From contig CAYUMH010000099.1 of NCBI GenBank assembly GCA_964445775.1, positions 1 through 16,386 on the forward strand: DNA of 16,386 bases. Direction: 5' to 3'. The notes beneath the pieces are model-generated. The model saw only the letters and a list, made by a program, of their open reading frames with translations, ran no database searches and was not told the origin of the DNA. Numbering within the stretch: the stretch's first letter is position 1; every line of letters begins with the position of its first letter. The position numbers and the translations under genes were made by a program. Positions 1-8,400 of the stretch are shown here, one piece after another. Source of the stretch: Terrimonas sp964445775. Its GTDB lineage: Bacteria > Bacteroidota > Bacteroidia > Chitinophagales > Chitinophagaceae.

Positions 1-704
1 GCAAACAAAACCGGGTCTAACGGTTCAACCGCCAGGTTCTTGCTATACATCACGTTCATTAACTAGCTCAGTGTAACCGTTGCGGTAACCAATGCATTTT
101 GTGCAGCTATAATAGACAGCTGATCATTGGCATATTGTCCTTTCAGGTCGGTAAGGTCGGAAGGTTTTATAGCACCCTGTCCATCCAGCACCTGTAAACG
201 TTCTACCTGTTTTAAGGTCAGCTGTACCTGGTTTTGCGCCTGGGTAAGCTGGTCGCTGCTGCTCAGTACATTCAGGTAGGCGAGTATCACGTTAATCGTT
301 AAATTATCCTTCTCCTGCTGCAGGTCCATCTGGGCAGCCTTAAAAGTGTAGGCGTTCTGTTTAATATTATTGTGAATGGAAAAACCATTAAACAACACCA
401 CATTACTGCCAATGCCATAACTGGCCGAGTTAAAGGATTGTGTTACCGGCTGGTTGGTAAAGGGGTCAATATTACGGCCCTGGTTAAAATCGTGACCAAG
501 GTTGGCATTCAGATCCGGAAAGCGGTTCAGTTTGGATTGTTTCCAGTTGGCCTCATCACTCTGCGCCTGTAAAGCCCTTTGCTGTACATCAAAATTATTA
601 TTCAGCGCTGTTTCCACGCAGTTGCGTAAACTCATCGGAGTTTGCGCCTGTAACCCTTTACACGACAGCATTACGGCTACTGCAAAAATTAATTTATGTT
701 TCAT
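1..704 (-). pseudogene. TolC-family outer membrane efflux protein, interrupted by an in-frame amber codon and cut by the window edge
   Basis: TolC-family proteins form the outer-membrane channel of tripartite exporters. The protein begins with a signal peptide (about residues 1-21, cleavage near LQA-Q), followed by the usual N-terminal pattern: an early helix with a LRNCVETALNNN-like stretch (about 26-37), a strand region around 75-110 and a long helical, Gln-rich segment (about 115-205). Translation stops after 213 residues at TAG (63-65), whereas family members are usually 400-480 residues. On the minus strand the same frame stays open from 62 to the window edge and reads LMNVMYSKNLAVEPL..., which resembles the TolC segment expected after the first helical repeat. 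The TAG is one C-to-T change from CAG (Gln). The start lies 28 bp after the ATPase stop, so the two genes are probably one operon. TAG ends both permease genes in this window, so general amber recoding is unlikely. A sequencing error or strain-specific nonsense mutation are alternatives. The family call is firm; loss of function is inferred. Confidence 0.8.
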
Positions 705-732
705 TATAACTTACAACTTACTTCTTTAAACA

Positions 733-1398
733 TTAGTTTTTCTCTACCATACCATCCAGCAGGTTAATGATGCGTTTGCCGTACTCGGCATTTTTTTCTG
801 AGTGCGTTACCTGTATAATGGTTACTCCTTCTTTATTCAGCTCCGTAAACAGATCCATGATCTCTTCCCCCTGTTTGGAGTTTAAATTGCCGGTAGGTTC
901 ATCGGCCAGTAAAAGTTTGGGTCGGGCAATCAGGGCACGGGCAATACCCACCAGTTGTTGCTGGCCACCGGATAGCTGGGTAGGAAACAGGTCTTTTTTG
1001 CCCACAATATTAAAACGGTCCAGTATATCGGCAACCATGGCTTTACGCTCCGATGCTTTTATATCCTGGTACAACAGGGGTGTTTCAATATTTTCATAAA
1101 CAGTCAGTTCATCAATCAGGTGATAAGCCTGGAATACAAAGCCGATATATTGTTTGTATAAAGCCGAGCGTTGTTTTTCTTTCAACTTGTGTACCTGCTC
1201 ATGTAAAAACAAATACTCTCCTTCATCAAAACCGTCCAGCATGCCAATTACATTCAGCAGGGTAGATTTACCGGAACCCGATGGTCCCATGATGGACACA
1301 AAGTCGCCTTCGTTAATGGTCAGGTTAATATCCTTTAATAAAAAAGTACGGTTATTACCGCTGTTCACCCACTTGTAAATATGTTTTAATTCAATCAT
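733..1398 (-). CDS. ABC transporter ATP-binding protein (MacB/LolD type)
   Basis: This is the nucleotide-binding subunit of an ABC exporter working with FtsX-type permeases at the inner membrane. Over 221 residues it shows Walker A GPSGSGKS (38-45), Q-loop Gln90, signature LSGGQQ (142-147), Walker B LLLADE with catalytic Glu167, and H-loop His199. All catalytic residues are present, so it should be active. Two positions differ from the other ATPase here (10765-11442): the residue after the signature QQQ is Leu rather than Arg, and the D-loop reads NLNS rather than NLDS. I believe these mark a subfamily rather than decay, but cannot verify that. It is the first gene of a two-gene minus-strand unit with TolC and has no permease beside it inside the window. 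A sigma-54-like promoter lies just upstream (1433-1447). Its permease partner may be the pair at 11482-16306 or may lie beyond the window. Confidence 0.93.
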   Translation of the reverse strand: MIELKHIYKWVNSGNNRTFLLKDINLTINEGDFVSIMGPSGSGKSTLLNVIGMLDGFDEGEYLFLHEQVHKLKEKQRSALYKQYIGFVFQAYHLIDELTVYENIETPLLYQDIKASERKAMVADILDRFNIVGKKDLFPTQLSGGQQQLVGIARALIARPKLLLADEPTGNLNSKQGEEIMDLFTELNKEGVTIIQVTHSEKNAEYGKRIINLLDGMVEKN

Positions 1399-1432
1399 TG
1401 GTGTACTTGTATTTAAAATGTTTAAATTGTTT

Positions 1433-1447
1433 TCAATAGCTGTGCCA
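1433..1447 (-). promoter_or_regulatory. Sigma-54-like -24/-12 promoter of the ATPase-TolC unit
   Basis: On the minus strand TGGCAC-AGCTA-TTGA matches the sigma-54 consensus TGGCAC-N5-TTGC with exact spacing; only the C of the -12 GC is replaced by A. The predicted transcript would start near 1422, about 24 nt before the ATPase ATG. The matching palindromes 73 and 94 bp upstream support the call. Transcription start is inferred. Confidence 0.55.
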
Positions 1448-1498
1448 GATAATTATGGCAATGATAGTCAATTGTTTATAATGAAGTACGAAAACTTT

Positions 1499-1546
1499 TG
1501 TAGCAAATATGGACAACAGGTGTACGAAAACGGACAGTACCGTACA
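1499..1546. promoter_or_regulatory. Candidate activator-binding sites upstream of the ATPase promoter
   Basis: A near-palindrome TGTACG-AAAA-CGGACA lies at 1521-1536, followed after 4 bp by another half-site CGTACA (1541-1546), so three half-sites repeat every 10 bp. A weaker copy, TGTAGC-AAATA-TGGACA, lies at 1499-1515. The two sites are centred 94.5 and 73 bp from the -12 G of the sigma-54-like box. The fusion protein gene promoter has the same pair at the same distances with the strong and weak sites swapped. A lone half-site followed by AAAAC also occurs at 1485-1495. Confidence 0.55.
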
Positions 1547-1554
1547 CTTCATAA

Positions 1555-1617
1555 ACAATGGACAATTGACAGTGGACAATGGTTAGGGCAGAAAGCCTAA
1601 CGCTGAACGCCCAAAGC
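1555..1617. repeat. Heptanucleotide repeat tract, two consecutive families
   Basis: Nine 7-bp units follow one another without a gap. The first four (1555-1582) vary around ACAATGG. The next five (1583-1617) all end in GC, with loose consensus nnAAMGC. No coding sequence is visible. The 7-bp phase continues across the change of unit. Confidence 0.75.
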
Positions 1618-1620
1618 TAC

Positions 1621-1697
1621 ATTCATCATTCATAACTCATCATTCTTAATTCATAACTCATAATTCCTAAATCATAAATCTGCATTCATAACTATCT
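1621..1697. repeat. Heptanucleotide repeat tract of ATTCATA type, directly upstream of proA
   Basis: Eight units in a row (1621-1676) vary around A(T/C)TCAT(A/C), followed by a diverged unit (1677-1683), one exact ATTCATA (1684-1690) and a poor eleventh unit. The tract ends 7 bp before the proA ATG, so it forms the proA leader or promoter region. The only -7-like sequence seen there is TATCTTTA at 1693-1700, too close to the ATG to be convincing. With 1555-1617 and the operator region it accounts for most of the 306-bp spacer 1399-1704. Confidence 0.8.
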
Positions 1698-1704
1698 TTA
1701 ATCC

Positions 1705-2946
1705 ATGTTAAACATTACAAAAACCATCATTAAAACCCAACAGGCTTCTATTGCTTTACAGTCGGCCACGGATAAGCAGATCAAAAAAACATTAAACGAT
1801 CTGGCAGCTGCATTGTTACAACATAGTGTTACTGTCTTAAGGGCCAATGCAAAAGATGTAGCTAAACAGGATGCGGCTAATCCGCGTACCGACCGTTTGC
1901 TGTTAACAACCGCCCGTATAAAAGCCATCAGCGATAGTATAAAAAAGGTGAGCCGGTTACCCATGCCGGGTGGTAAAAGACTGGACAGGCGGGTATTGAA
2001 GAATGGTTTAAAATTGCAACGTATTACTACGCCGCTGGGAGTAGTGGCAGCTATTTACGAATCCAGGCCCAATGTTACTTATGATATTGCAGCTTTATGT
2101 TTACGCAGTGGTAATGCCTGCCTACTCAAGGGCAGCAGTGAGGCCGATAACAGCAATAAAGCGGCCATTAAAATAATCAAACAGGTGTTAACCGATAACG
2201 GTTTACCGGCCGATGCGGTAAATCTCCTGCCTTCGGCCAGGGAAACAGTGAACCATTTATTTACGGCAACAAAATACATTGATGTTATCATTCCCCGCGG
2301 ATCAAACGGGTTAATTGAATACGTACGCAAAAACAGCCTGGTACCGGTTATTGAAACCGGGGCCGGTGTTTGCCATGTATATGTACAGGAAGCAGCCGAC
2401 CTGCAGATGGCTGCCGACATTGTGGTGAATGCTAAAACCTCCCGGCCATCGGTTTGTAACGCCATGGATACGGTGATCGTGGACAGATCCGTTGCCTCAG
2501 CATTTTTAGACATACTCGCACCCAGATTAAAGGAAAAAGGCGTAATAGCTTATGCTGATAAAACAGCGCATGCTATACTAAAAAATAAACTCACGGTGTA
2601 TAAAGCCACGGCTAAACATTTTGCTACAGAGTTTTTATCTCTTCATTGTGCAATAAAAACCGTAAGTGGTATGGAGGAGGCGCTTAAGCATATACAAACC
2701 TACTCCACCAAACATTCGGAAGCTATTGTAACCAACGATAAAAAGCTGGCACAACAGTTTTTAAAAACGGTGGATGCCGCAGCTGTTTATCACAATGCTT
2801 CTACCCGTTTTACCGATGGAGAAGAATTTGGACTGGGTGCCGAAGTTGGTATATCCACCCAAAAGCTGCATGCCCGTGGCCCGTTTGCGCTGGAAAAACT
2901 GGTTACCGAAAAGTGGATTATAGAAGGCCGGGGACAGGTGCGTTAA
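1705..2946 (+). CDS. proA: Glutamate-5-semialdehyde dehydrogenase (gamma-glutamyl phosphate reductase)
   Basis: ProA carries out the second step of proline synthesis in the cytoplasm: NADPH-dependent reduction of gamma-glutamyl phosphate to glutamate-5-semialdehyde. At 413 residues it has the usual family length. Hallmarks are the cofactor-domain stretch GVVAAIYESRPNVTYD (about residues 113-128) with LKGSSEADNSN after it, the catalytic-cysteine motif NAKTSRPSVCNAMDT with Cys251, the late GAEVGISTQKLHARGP segment, and a terminal GRGQVR. The ATG at 1705 gives the expected N-terminus; there is no Shine-Dalgarno sequence, as is normal in Bacteroidota. proB is not adjacent. The gene stands alone between a divergent ATPase and a convergent lipoprotein gene and ends at a hairpin (2968-2997). 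Nothing suggests truncation or transfer. Confidence 0.96.
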   Translation: MLNITKTIIKTQQASIALQSATDKQIKKTLNDLAAALLQHSVTVLRANAKDVAKQDAANPRTDRLLLTTARIKAISDSIKKVSRLPMPGGKRLDRRVLKNGLKLQRITTPLGVVAAIYESRPNVTYDIAALCLRSGNACLLKGSSEADNSNKAAIKIIKQVLTDNGLPADAVNLLPSARETVNHLFTATKYIDVIIPRGSNGLIEYVRKNSLVPVIETGAGVCHVYVQEAADLQMAADIVVNAKTSRPSVCNAMDTVIVDRSVASAFLDILAPRLKEKGVIAYADKTAHAILKNKLTVYKATAKHFATEFLSLHCAIKTVSGMEEALKHIQTYSTKHSEAIVTNDKKLAQQFLKTVDAAAVYHNASTRFTDGEEFGLGAEVGISTQKLHARGPFALEKLVTEKWIIEGRGQVR

Positions 2947-2967
2947 AAAAATGTAAAGGATAAAATG

Positions 2968-2997
2968 AAAAGGTTGATGCTTGCGCACCAACCTTTT
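2968..2997. terminator. Bidirectional intrinsic terminator between proA and the lipoprotein gene
   Basis: AAAAGGTTG (2968-2976) pairs perfectly with CAACCTTTT (2989-2997) across a 12-nt loop that may extend the stem by three pairs (TGC/GCA). The stem is flanked by A and T runs on both sides and lies between convergent genes, so it can end transcription in both directions. Confidence 0.8.
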
Positions 2998-3068
2998 CTG
3001 ACCTTGGAATACTTAGCCGAATTTTCATGTAGCGGGTAAGGTCATATATGAATCAACCGTCCTTCTGC

Positions 3069-4604
3069 TTAATTATAATAAAATACCGATTTGGTCTGGT
3101 GCGAAAACTGCCCCGTCAGGTAAGTGCGGTACTTGGTTATCAGTTGCGTGGGGTAACCCTCATCATCATATGTATACGTGTTTTCATACGGTATGGTTAA
3201 AGGAAATACGTTTTCAAATTCTTTCATACTGTTCACACGGTTGTGCTTCCAGCTGTTCTCAAAATAAAGATCCGGTATGTTTAAATGTATATATGGGTTG
3301 ATACAAAAGTCATATTGATACCGGCCAACTATATAGTCACCGTGAGAGGTAGCCATATTATCTGTCAGAATAGAACCGCCATAAAACTCCATATTATAAT
3401 ACTGGGTATAATAATGCTGGGTAAAATTATATTCAACACCTGCTGTATAATGGTTGCCCAGTTCTGTATTTTCTACATATGGTGCATATCCAATGATAGC
3501 AGTGGTAACCCCGGCTGCTTCGGTGCGTTTAGCCGATTGCAGCCTGCCGTCGGAATCGTATTGAAAAAGATCTTCCTGGGTATCCCCGTTGGTTATTTGT
3601 TTGTGAATGCGCTGGATTTTCTGCTGAGGGTTATAAAAAAAGTTCTCAGTATATGCGACAATGGTTTCATAGTCATCATTCTTTTTGTAAGCGGTAACCT
3701 TTAATACATGGCCATTGGTGTATTCGTAATCTTTTTTCTCATAAGCCTTATAAATCCCGTTGCTTAAAATAGAGGTATTCACCGCTTTTAATTGCCGGGC
3801 TTGTTTCGCTCCGCCAAATACCAGGTTCATACCCTCGGTAATATCATCCCGTAACAATGTTATTTCGTCTGTAACTTTCCATTTGTCTACCGAAAAATGG
3901 AATTTTATGGCAGACTTGGGTAGCGCAATTTCATTTACTCCCGCTCTTAAGCTGATAAATGAAAGTAATGATTCATTAGGTGAGTTCCAGGTGACTAATC
4001 TGAGTGTAGCGGGGATACTATCGTAAACAATATTGCCCACCTTTATCACGGTTCTTATGTTCACTTTTAGGGTGGTGCTTTCATCAGCCGGAGGTGTAAA
4101 CGTGCCGGCCGGGTAGCCAAATTGCTGAGGGGTATCACCTGTATTTACTATGGTTACATGTACCGGAATAACCGTGGTTGCGGCGTTTAGGTTAAAGCCA
4201 GCTGGAAGCGGGGTACTCACCTCATTTGCCTTGGTTGAGCCTGCAAGGGGGCTGGCATACAAAATTTTGTTCTTACTGCCATACACTAAAAATTTATTGA
4301 TACGGTATTCTCCTTCCGCTAAGTTGATGACTGATGTGAAGTACTTATTTTGGTAAGTAAGCGGTATATCTTTATCGGTTAATACGGCGGTGCCCTGCTT
4401 ATTGGTAATAGAAATAACGGCGGTCAGGTCTCCCTGTGGGGTAATCATACCCGGCAGGCTTTCCACACTTATTTTAAAGGTACGGGTCGGTGTGTCGGGG
4501 TCCTGCGGATCTGGTAATGGCGCAACGGGATCTTTTTTACAACTGCCTAAAAGCTGCAACAGCAGGCAGGCTATAATGATAAGGAGTGGTTTAAAATTGT
4601 TCAT
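3069..4604 (-). CDS. Hypothetical lipoprotein with YD-repeat-like C-terminal part
   Basis: I do not recognise a named family. The 511-residue protein starts with a lipoprotein signal: hydrophobic residues 7-19, then lipobox LGSC with Cys22 as the predicted lipidated residue. A charged, Pro/Asp-rich linker follows (about 23-41). Residues 43-265 are strand-rich, with a pattern (EGEYRINKFLVYGS..., ...YASPLAGS) reminiscent of Bacteroidota surface beta-sandwich proteins. From about 285 the protein has short segments such as FQYDSDGRLQS and YTYDDEGYPTQL, typical of YD-like or DUF4595-like lipoproteins, and many Tyr residues. It lies 124 bp downstream of the response regulator on the same strand. 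A -7-like AATCTTTG (4628-4635) and a perfect palindrome (4699-4718) precede it. It may be a target or surface partner of the two-component system; that is inference. Confidence 0.85.
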   Translation of the reverse strand: MNNFKPLLIIIACLLLQLLGSCKKDPVAPLPDPQDPDTPTRTFKISVESLPGMITPQGDLTAVISITNKQGTAVLTDKDIPLTYQNKYFTSVINLAEGEYRINKFLVYGSKNKILYASPLAGSTKANEVSTPLPAGFNLNAATTVIPVHVTIVNTGDTPQQFGYPAGTFTPPADESTTLKVNIRTVIKVGNIVYDSIPATLRLVTWNSPNESLLSFISLRAGVNEIALPKSAIKFHFSVDKWKVTDEITLLRDDITEGMNLVFGGAKQARQLKAVNTSILSNGIYKAYEKKDYEYTNGHVLKVTAYKKNDDYETIVAYTENFFYNPQQKIQRIHKQITNGDTQEDLFQYDSDGRLQSAKRTEAAGVTTAIIGYAPYVENTELGNHYTAGVEYNFTQHYYTQYYNMEFYGGSILTDNMATSHGDYIVGRYQYDFCINPYIHLNIPDLYFENSWKHNRVNSMKEFENVFPLTIPYENTYTYDDEGYPTQLITKYRTYLTGQFSHQTKSVFYYN

Positions 4605-4627
4605 GACCTATAGTTTAAAAGTTAGAA

Positions 4628-4635
4628 CAAAGATT
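4628..4635 (-). promoter_or_regulatory. Candidate -7 box for the lipoprotein gene
   Basis: On the minus strand AATCTTTG matches the Bacteroidota -7 consensus TAnnTTTG at all but the first base, with a TTG about 20 bp upstream as a possible -33 element. It predicts a leader of roughly 18 nt before the ATG ending at 4604. Confidence 0.4.
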
Positions 4636-4698
4636 CAACCTTCTGCTTACCTGTTCAATCGCATATCAATGTGAAAATATAAGGGCGGGAACGAAAAT

Positions 4699-4718
4699 AT
4701 GTGATGCTAATATCACAT
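4699..4718. promoter_or_regulatory. Perfect palindrome, candidate operator of the lipoprotein gene
   Basis: ATGTGAT-GCTAAT-ATCACAT has perfect 7-bp arms. The same ATGTGAT half-site occurs at fixed positions in the promoters of the adjacent response regulator and sensor kinase genes. It sits about 75-95 bp upstream of the likely transcription start. It also lies just after the regulator stop codon, so a weak terminator is the alternative, but the stem is AT-rich and has no T-run. Confidence 0.5.
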
Positions 4719-4728
4719 GCCCGGAGTA

Positions 4729-5361
4729 TTATAATAATTTGTCTTTGAAAGCGCGGGCTACTGCCTCGCTTTTGCTGTTGACATGTAGTTTTTCGTAGAT
4801 CTTTTTTATATGACTGCGAACAGTGTCTATGGCAATATACATTTCTGCAGCGATCATTTTATAACTATATCCGTCAGTCAGTAGCTGTAATACCTCTTTT
4901 TCCCGCTGGCTTAAATTGTAGCTCTCATTTTTGGGAATATTCACTTCCGAAAACATTTTTAATACCTGCGTGGCAATACTGGATGTCATAGGCGCTCCGC
5001 CTGTAGTGGCATCGGTAATAAACTCAAGCAGTTTTACCGGCGGCGTTTTTTTTAATATGTAACCATTGGCCCCGCTTTTAAGGGCTTCAAAAACATTTTT
5101 ATTGTCATCAAATACGGTAAGCATTAACACTTTCACGGTTTCGTTTACCTGCCTGATTTTTCTCAGTCCATCAATGCCGTTTATGCCGGGCATATCAATA
5201 TCCATCAATATCACATCCGGGTTCCAGGCATTTACCTGTGCTTCCACCTCTGTACAATCTTTATAGCCGGCCAATACTTTAAAGCCTTCACTGCTGTCTA
5301 TTAACATGGTAAGCCCCTCACGCAGCTGGGGATTGTCCTCATATAAAAGTACTGTGATCAT
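4729..5361 (-). CDS. NarL/FixJ-type response regulator (REC + LuxR HTH)
   Basis: A DNA-binding response regulator of 210 residues. The receiver domain (about 1-120) has the acidic pair Glu8/Asp9, phosphoacceptor Asp54 in LMDIDMPG, Thr82 and Lys104, so it should be phosphorylatable. The C-terminal LuxR-type helix-turn-helix spans about 149-206, beginning LSQREKEVLQLL and ending in the DTVRSHIKKIYEKL recognition region. It follows the sensor kinase gene on the same strand with a 61-bp gap. Instead of relying only on read-through, it has its own promoter: CCTACATTTGACC (5374-5386) with ATGTGAT 19 bp further upstream, copying the kinase promoter. This suggests autoregulation. It is the obvious partner of the kinase; the regulon beyond the neighbouring genes cannot be seen. 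Confidence 0.95.
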   Translation of the reverse strand: MITVLLYEDNPQLREGLTMLIDSSEGFKVLAGYKDCTEVEAQVNAWNPDVILMDIDMPGINGIDGLRKIRQVNETVKVLMLTVFDDNKNVFEALKSGANGYILKKTPPVKLLEFITDATTGGAPMTSSIATQVLKMFSEVNIPKNESYNLSQREKEVLQLLTDGYSYKMIAAEMYIAIDTVRSHIKKIYEKLHVNSKSEAVARAFKDKLL

Positions 5362-5373
5362 GCTTGTTGTTTA

Positions 5374-5422
5374 GGTCAAATGTAGGATCAATAAAAATAT
5401 ACCGTATCACATATTTATGTAT
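5374..5422 (-). promoter_or_regulatory. Response regulator promoter with operator-like half-palindrome
   Basis: Reading the minus strand: ACATAAATATGTGAT, then 19 bp, then CCTACATTTGACC, which contains a perfect TAnnTTTG -7 box (TACATTTG, 5377-5384). There is no normal -33 TTTG; ATGTGAT occupies that place, as at activator-dependent promoters. The element starts right after the kinase stop codon. The kinase promoter (8452-8500) has the same parts at identical spacing. Confidence 0.7.
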
Positions 5423-8400
5423 TTATTCTAGGGGTACATACAGACGGATAACCGTTCCTTTTAATGGAGCCGATTCAATTTGTAATGTTCCTTTCAATGC
5501 ATCGGCTCTTTTTCGCATATTGCCCAGGCCATTGCCGGTGTCGGTGTCAGCAGGTGAAAAGCCGATACCATTGTCCTTAATGGAAAGTATAAGCTGTTTG
5601 TAACTGCCCGCTATATTGATATGTACATGGGTACAATCCGCATATTTTGCAATATTGTTTACGGCTTCTTTAAATAACAGGAACAGGTCGCGCCGGGCTT
5701 CCATATCCAGGCGGATATTTTTGACAATATCCTCCACGGTAAAGTCCAGCTCGATCCCCTTTGCTTCCAATAAACTGGTTGCAAACTCACGCATACGCCC
5801 GGTTATTTTTTGCATGCTGTCGTTATCCGGTTTAATGGTCCATACAATATCATCCATTACTTCCATCATTTGCTGGCTGTTCTCACTTATCTTTTGAATG
5901 TATTCGCTGGTCTGTTGGGTATCGGTATTTATTTTTTTTCTGGCCATGGCACTCAGTATATTAATGGTACTGAGTGTTGACCCCATGTCATCATGAAGAT
6001 CACGGGCAACCCTGGTCCTTAACTTTTCCAGTGCGAGTAAACGTTTGATACGCAAACGGTAAATTAAATACACGCCGGTTATTATTGCCGCAAACAAAAG
6101 GATCATAAACCACCAGGTTTTATAAAACGGAGGTTTAATATAAATAACCAGGGTGGTAACAGGGGATGATATGCCCTGCAGGTTTTCACATCTTACTTTA
6201 AAAGTATAATGCCCGGGTGGCAGGGCGGTATAGTTAACCTGTACACTGCGGTCACCGTATTGCCAGTCTTTGTCAATACCCTCCAGCATATGATAGTAAG
6301 TAAGTTTATCCTGCTGTAAAAAATTGAGTGTAGAGAAGTAAATACTGAAGGAATGTTCATTGTCCTGCAAGTTGATCCTTTTCAGTTGCAGCAAAGAATC
6401 AATGGGCAGGAACCTGTCCGATAACCTGAAATCGGTAATGGTAACCGGTGGCGGGGCTATTGCCGGCTTTAAAACTTCGGGATCTATACTTAACAGTATA
6501 TTGCTGCCGCCCAGTAATAAAGTGCCATTGTTCAACACAAGCCTGGTGTTAATGGCTTCATCCGCATTTACAATACCATCATGCTGGTTATAGGAGGTAA
6601 ACTGGTTTTTATTAAAGTCATAACTGCAAAGGCCATTATTGGTAATAAGCCAGATGGTGCCTTTTTTGTCGATGCTTACCTGGTAAACACGTGTACCGGG
6701 CAGGCCGGAATAACTGTTTTTGGTAACAACCTTTTTGGTATTGCTGTTAATAATGGCCAGCCCATCTGTGGCTACCAGGAGAATACTGTCATTATACTGA
6801 ATAATATCTGCGGTCCTGTCACTGGCCAGTGAACCTGTTTCATTGGTACGTTGAAAATGATGAATTGGTTTCCCGCTTTCAGCATGGACAATATATACAC
6901 CATGTTGTTCTGTTGTTAACCATAATTGTTGCCGCTTGTCTATAAGCATGCCGGTGATGCCGGAAGGGAAATATTGTATGGCTGTAAAGGCTTCCGGCTT
7001 ATAATTACTGCCTGCTTTCCATTGTATCAGTTGCCCGCCGTCAGTGCCAAACCATATATTACCCTGGCGGTCTTCTACTGAATGATGTGTATTTTCTTTT
7101 TTAAAAACAGGAGGTGCGGGGCTCTGGTGAATTAGGTTTTTGGTAACCGGATCAATGATAGCCAGGGCCGATTGTGTAAAAGTGGCCCAGATATGACCGC
7201 CGGATCGTTGTTGTAACAGGCTCCCTACCCGGCGGTACAGGTGTTTCAAATGCCCGGTGTAGGATATTGGTTTAATGATCTGGCGGTAATTGCTGTCAAA
7301 ATAGGTAATGCTTTTATCTGATGTACCAATCCATATTTCGTTATTGCTGATGGCTTTTAAAGCGGTAACATGCGTGTTTGCCGGGAAGACCAGGTTGGAT
7401 ATACCCGATTTGCCGGGGCCGGTCATAAACAGCCCGTTATCAGTACTCAGCCAGTAATTCTTTTCCCTGTCCTCATATAAATGATATACGGCTTTACAAT
7501 CCAGTCCATAACCATAAGGCGAAGTTAACATGTGCTGGTAAAACAGTTTGTCCTTTGGTATGTAGCTGACCAGGTTTCCATTGCCTGCGATCCAGGTATC
7601 TCCATTGGCTGTTTGTACGATCTGGCTGATATTACCTTCTTTATTGCTGATATCGTTGTTTAATAAAGTATCGGTGACCACAAGGTTTTGTACGGGGTCA
7701 TAATGCATCAGGCGGGTTGCAGCTTCGTCCGGCCGGTGGTAGGCGATCCAGTAATGCCTGTCACTACTCATAAAAAAATAACTGATCTGCTGCAGGTAAG
7801 GAATGGCAAATAAAGGATCTTTTCCTGCACCCCGGTAAACGGTTTGTTGTTTATTATGCCTTATTAAACCGCTGTCCCCGCTTAACCAATATTGCTGTTT
7901 TTCTTTATCCTCCAACAACTGTGTTACCGGCCAGTTAGCTGGTTTTTGAAAAGGCAGTTGACCGGTTATGAATTTTTGATGCTGATGATCGAAACTGAAT
8001 ATATGCGGAGTACCGGTGAGTAAAAAAGTATTTTTTTTACTGTCAATGTATAACCGGTAGCGCAGTTTGCCGGTCAGACCCGCAGGTGTTTCTACTTCCT
8101 GGTAGGTAAAACTATTACGGTCAAATAAACCGATCCTGGTTCCCTGCCTGATCCATAACAGGTGATTACCCGCGTCAAGTAACTGGTCTACCGGGCTGGC
8201 CGGAATTAACCCGGAAGGATCGGAGGCATAAAACTGTATAAACTTCCGGCCGTCAAAACGTTGTAAACCGTTCTCATGCCCGATCCATAAAAAGCCTTTC
8301 TCGTCCTGCCATACACAATTTATTTTATTGGTGGTCAGGCCCTCCGACATGGATAGCCGGCTAAAAACGAGTGCATATTGTGCCATGCAACCGAAACTGA

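Noticed and set aside
1..704. Amber codon read as an amino acid (code change)
   Set aside because: Both permease genes end in TAG at the family-typical C-terminus, so TAG acts as a stop in this genome.
1418..1600. A 60-codon plus-strand frame upstream of proA
   Set aside because: It overlaps the sigma-54-like promoter, operator sites and heptad repeats and has no protein-like composition.
4699..4718. Palindrome as terminator of the response regulator gene
   Set aside because: The stem is AT-rich without a following T-run, and its half-site recurs at two promoters; an operator is the better reading, though not proven.
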